From Chara braunii (taxonomy: Eukaryota; Streptophyta; Charophyceae; Charales; Characeae): DNA of 27,642 nt. The stretch is taken from assembly GCA_003427395.1 (NCBI GenBank), contig BFEA01000002.1:6691371-6719012 (forward strand), read 5' to 3'. The notes under the pieces were generated by a model. It was not told the origin of the DNA. It saw nothing but the letters and a program-made list of their open reading frames with translations, and ran no database searches. This document shows positions 25,321 to 27,642 of the stretch, piece by piece (position 1 is the first letter of the stretch; every line of letters begins with the position of its first letter). Made by a program: the position numbers and the translations under genes.

Positions 25321-25490
25321 TAGGCCATTTGGTACTTGGCAAGGTGTTGGTCGTAGAGAAGACGGCAGGGAAAAAGAAGAAAATCAGGTCTTCTTTTGTT
25401 CTTGATAGGATTTTTGCAGAAAAGGAGTCTTTAGACATAATGCTGAGATAGCTATGCTTGCAAGGGTCCCCTGTATAGGCTCAGGAGCAT

Positions 25491-25644
25491 GGTCCCACTG
25501 GCGAGGGGGATTGGATTAAGATCCTGAATCTGGGCATGTTTTAGGCAGAGATGCAGAAAAGGAGTTCAATCTTGATTTTCTGCACTGGTCGACAAACGCG
25601 GCCAAATTAAGGGGTTCAATCCAATCCTCTTTGCTAGTGGGACC
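25491..25644. mobile_element. Foldback MITE (GGTCCCACTGGC ends), copy 2
   Basis: A 154-bp palindrome. GGTCCCACTGGCGAGGGGGA at the left pairs with CTCTTTGCTAGTGGGACC at the right, and pairing continues through CTGCAGAAAA-type inner arms (GATGCAGAAAAGGAG with TTGATTTTCTGCACTGG). It shares end and subterminal sequence with 6721-6876. Confidence 0.75.
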
Positions 25645-26504
25645 TCGCCCCAGGAGTACTGGTAGATAGTGAAAGGTGAAATTGAGAGAGGGAAGAAAAA
25701 AGAAAAAAAGTTTATGGTACACTTGGTGCCAACCAACTGAGATAGTCAGCTGGATCCTCCCGGTCGGTATTCGCAGCCCTAAGGCTGTGGTATAGTGGGC
25801 TTCGGCGTCTGTGTCAAGGTGTCGCATTTTCGTCGGCGGGCGACAAGGACTCAAAGTGGGTTCTTAGAGGGCAAAAGTTTTTGGGGGACCGGTCCTTGCG
25901 GACTACCTACAGCTAGCTCTTGTAGAACCGAGACTTTTGAAAAACGTAAGGACCGGTTGTCGGGTGTTGTCTGGAGTCCCACACACAGGCTGTCCAAGGC
26001 GGAGGGTACAGGGGGGCCCAGTGCAGCAATTTGCAAGAGGCAACTTTGGCAATTTTTTGTGCTCGGAGGAATTTGCAGAAAAATCTGAAATTTTGAGAAT
26101 CTATAGATTAGGTCGTGACCCAGGGGGGAGCTTGAGGCCCATGGAATTATGCCGAGGGTGGAAGGTATAACCAGATCGTCCAACACAAGCGGCGCCGGGG
26201 TTCTGACCCTGTAACCTGTGTAGGGGTTAGTCGCTATGGGAATTGTCGAGGGAGGAAGAAACTTCCTATCCGACAGAACTAGGTTGGTCGGTACTGGGGA
26301 AGGTTGCAGTGCCCTGTTGCCCATGCAGAAGGGGGTATGAGACCAACTGTGTTCTGGTTCGAGGACTGAAAGTCGAGACCGACGGCTCCTTTGTTGAGGG
26401 GGGGATTTTAGGTTGGTTGGTATTTAGTTTTGACCTTCCCCCCCTCTTTCTTTCCTTTTACAGATGGCTGTTCGGGGGTCTTAAGAATGCTTTTGGGCTC
26501 TTGG
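25645..26504. other. Unassigned spacer
   Basis: No supported gene. A pyrimidine tract followed by TTTTACAG at about 26454-26462 resembles a splice acceptor but has no coding exon after it. GACCCTGTAACCTGTG at about 26205 resembles the motif of the duplication to the right. Confidence 0.35.
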
Positions 26505-27300
26505 GATCCCTAGCAACTCTTCTTAGGTGATTTTTGACGCTGTTATTCTCAGGGACCTGTGGCTGCTCGATGCCAGAACGACGCTGGCCGGAGCTGGGGT
26601 GTTACCCTGTGACCTGTGATGCAGGAGCATGAGGCCTGGTAGAGAGATCTGGGGATGCTTAGGGGTGGGCATCCCACGGAACAGCTAAGGTTTGCTGCTG
26701 GGACGACGCTGGTCGGAGCTGGGGTGAGTTGTGTCACCCTGTAACCTAGCAGGATGTGGGGTGTGAGACCTGGAAGAGCTCGACAGGGAGTAGGACAGTG
26801 TTGAAAGGCCTCAGAAGGGGCGTTAGGGATTTGAAGGGTTTCTGAGCATCTGTAGGACCCACCAGGTCTTCGTCTATGTTTGCAATTACGAATTTTTACG
26901 TAGTTAAATCCAATTCTCAAAAAAGGGGGTAGTCTGTTCCGTCTTTAAACTGTCTTCCGGATCCTGGGGTTTCCTGGCAATCTCTTCTAGGTAGTTTCAA
27001 GGCTGTAATACTCGGTGACCTAAGGCTGTTCGACGCCAGAACGACGCTGGCCGATGCTGGGGTGTTGCCCTGTAACCTGTTGACGCAGGGGCATGAGGCC
27101 TGGTAGAGAGATCTGGGGTTGCTTTGGGGGGGTATCCCACGGGACAACCAAGGGTTGCTGCTGAGACAACGCTGGCCGGAGCTGGGGTGAGTTGTGTTGC
27201 CCTGTAACCCAGCAGGATGGGGGGTGTGAGGCCTGGAAGCTCGGCAGGGAATACGACAGTGTTGGAGATCCTTGGAAGGATCTGTTAGGGATTTTGTGGG
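26505..27300 (+). repeat. ~340-bp direct duplication with four internal motif copies
   Basis: Units 26505-26840 and 26960-27300 align throughout with scattered changes. Each unit holds two copies of ACGACGCTGGCCGGAGCTGG followed by CCCTGTAACC and GAGGCCTGG-type text (26578, 26703, 27041, 27166). The two similar minus-strand open frames arise from this duplication and have no known domain. This could be part of an LTR or another dispersed repeat. Confidence 0.8.
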
Positions 27301-27642
27301 ATTGGGGGCTTTTTTAGGAATTTTGCAGTCTATTCCCGTACCTTCTTCTGAGTAACGTGAAGGAAAGGGATCGAGAGAGAAAGGTATCACGCGTCCTGCT
27401 AGCGAAGGGGCTAGCTGGTAGGACAGAAATAGGGCATAGCAGCAGTAGAGATGGTGGCTTTGCTGCAGTAAGTCTTGCCGGAGTGGGGTGAGGAGGACTG
27501 TTGGTGGATTCTCGAGTCTTCTTCAGCTTTGTGTTTATCTCTGAAGTCCTTTACAAAAAGGCTCTGAAGTAGCTCTAAATTCCTTCAATTCTTTCAATTG
27601 GACTTTCTCAGTATATCCTTAGGTTCATTGTTATGAAATTTT
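27301..27642. other. Unassigned window end
   Basis: No gene, element or array recognised. Confidence 0.4.

Noticed and set aside
26549-27390. Two similar minus-strand proteins of 123 and 157 residues
   Set aside because: Their similarity follows from the DNA duplication. Composition and lack of domains do not support coding.

Overview
The window looks like intergenic DNA from a large, repeat-rich eukaryotic nuclear genome. It has poly-A-tailed retroelements, long microsatellites, many small inverted-repeat transposons (MITEs), two single N positions and only one piece of likely host gene. The retroelement coding style and a PV42/SNF4-like CBS exon suggest a streptophyte; I suspect a charophyte such as Chara braunii. 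That assignment rests on recognition of protein style, not on a search.

Left third (about 1-7.5 kb): a broken Ty3/Gypsy pol region lies on the + strand in the expected domain order. It shows RNase H (about 515-633 and 1016-1110), the integrase zinc-binding region (about 3985-4125), two halves of the integrase core (about 4705-4874 and 6150-6480) and the integrase C-terminus (about 6629-7145). Younger insertions split it: a MITE family at TTAA sites, an hAT-like MITE with an 8-bp target duplication, a foldback MITE and a Stowaway-like MITE. The gaps also hold AAC and AAG microsatellites, a hairpin-module array, a poly-A-tailed repeat copy and a 25-bp tandem array.

Middle (7.5-11.3 kb): local tandem duplications, a decayed tRNA-like sequence, a second Stowaway-like MITE, a second copy of the 540-bp poly-A-tailed repeat (apparently identical to the first) and a PIF/Harbinger-like MITE with TAA duplications.

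11.35-20.0 kb: one long L1-like LINE on the + strand. It has a long non-coding leader, ORF1 (DUF4283-like region, CCHC zinc knuckle), ORF2 (endonuclease, reverse transcriptase, C-terminal zinc motif) and a poly-A tail. It is flanked by a candidate 13-bp duplication. Both ORFs carry stops or frameshifts, so this copy is dead.

20-22.7 kb: a G-box-containing minisatellite, a long GT array, a CT/CA array containing an N, GATT/GATC-rich sequence and a poly-A block. 22.7-23.1 kb: exon 1 of a CBS-domain gene on the minus strand, ending in a strong splice donor. 23.1-27.6 kb: pyrimidine-rich sequence, a region dense in GGACCCCAC motifs and hairpins, third and second copies of two MITE families, and a 0.34-kb direct duplication. 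No bacterial features, rRNA or CRISPR were seen.
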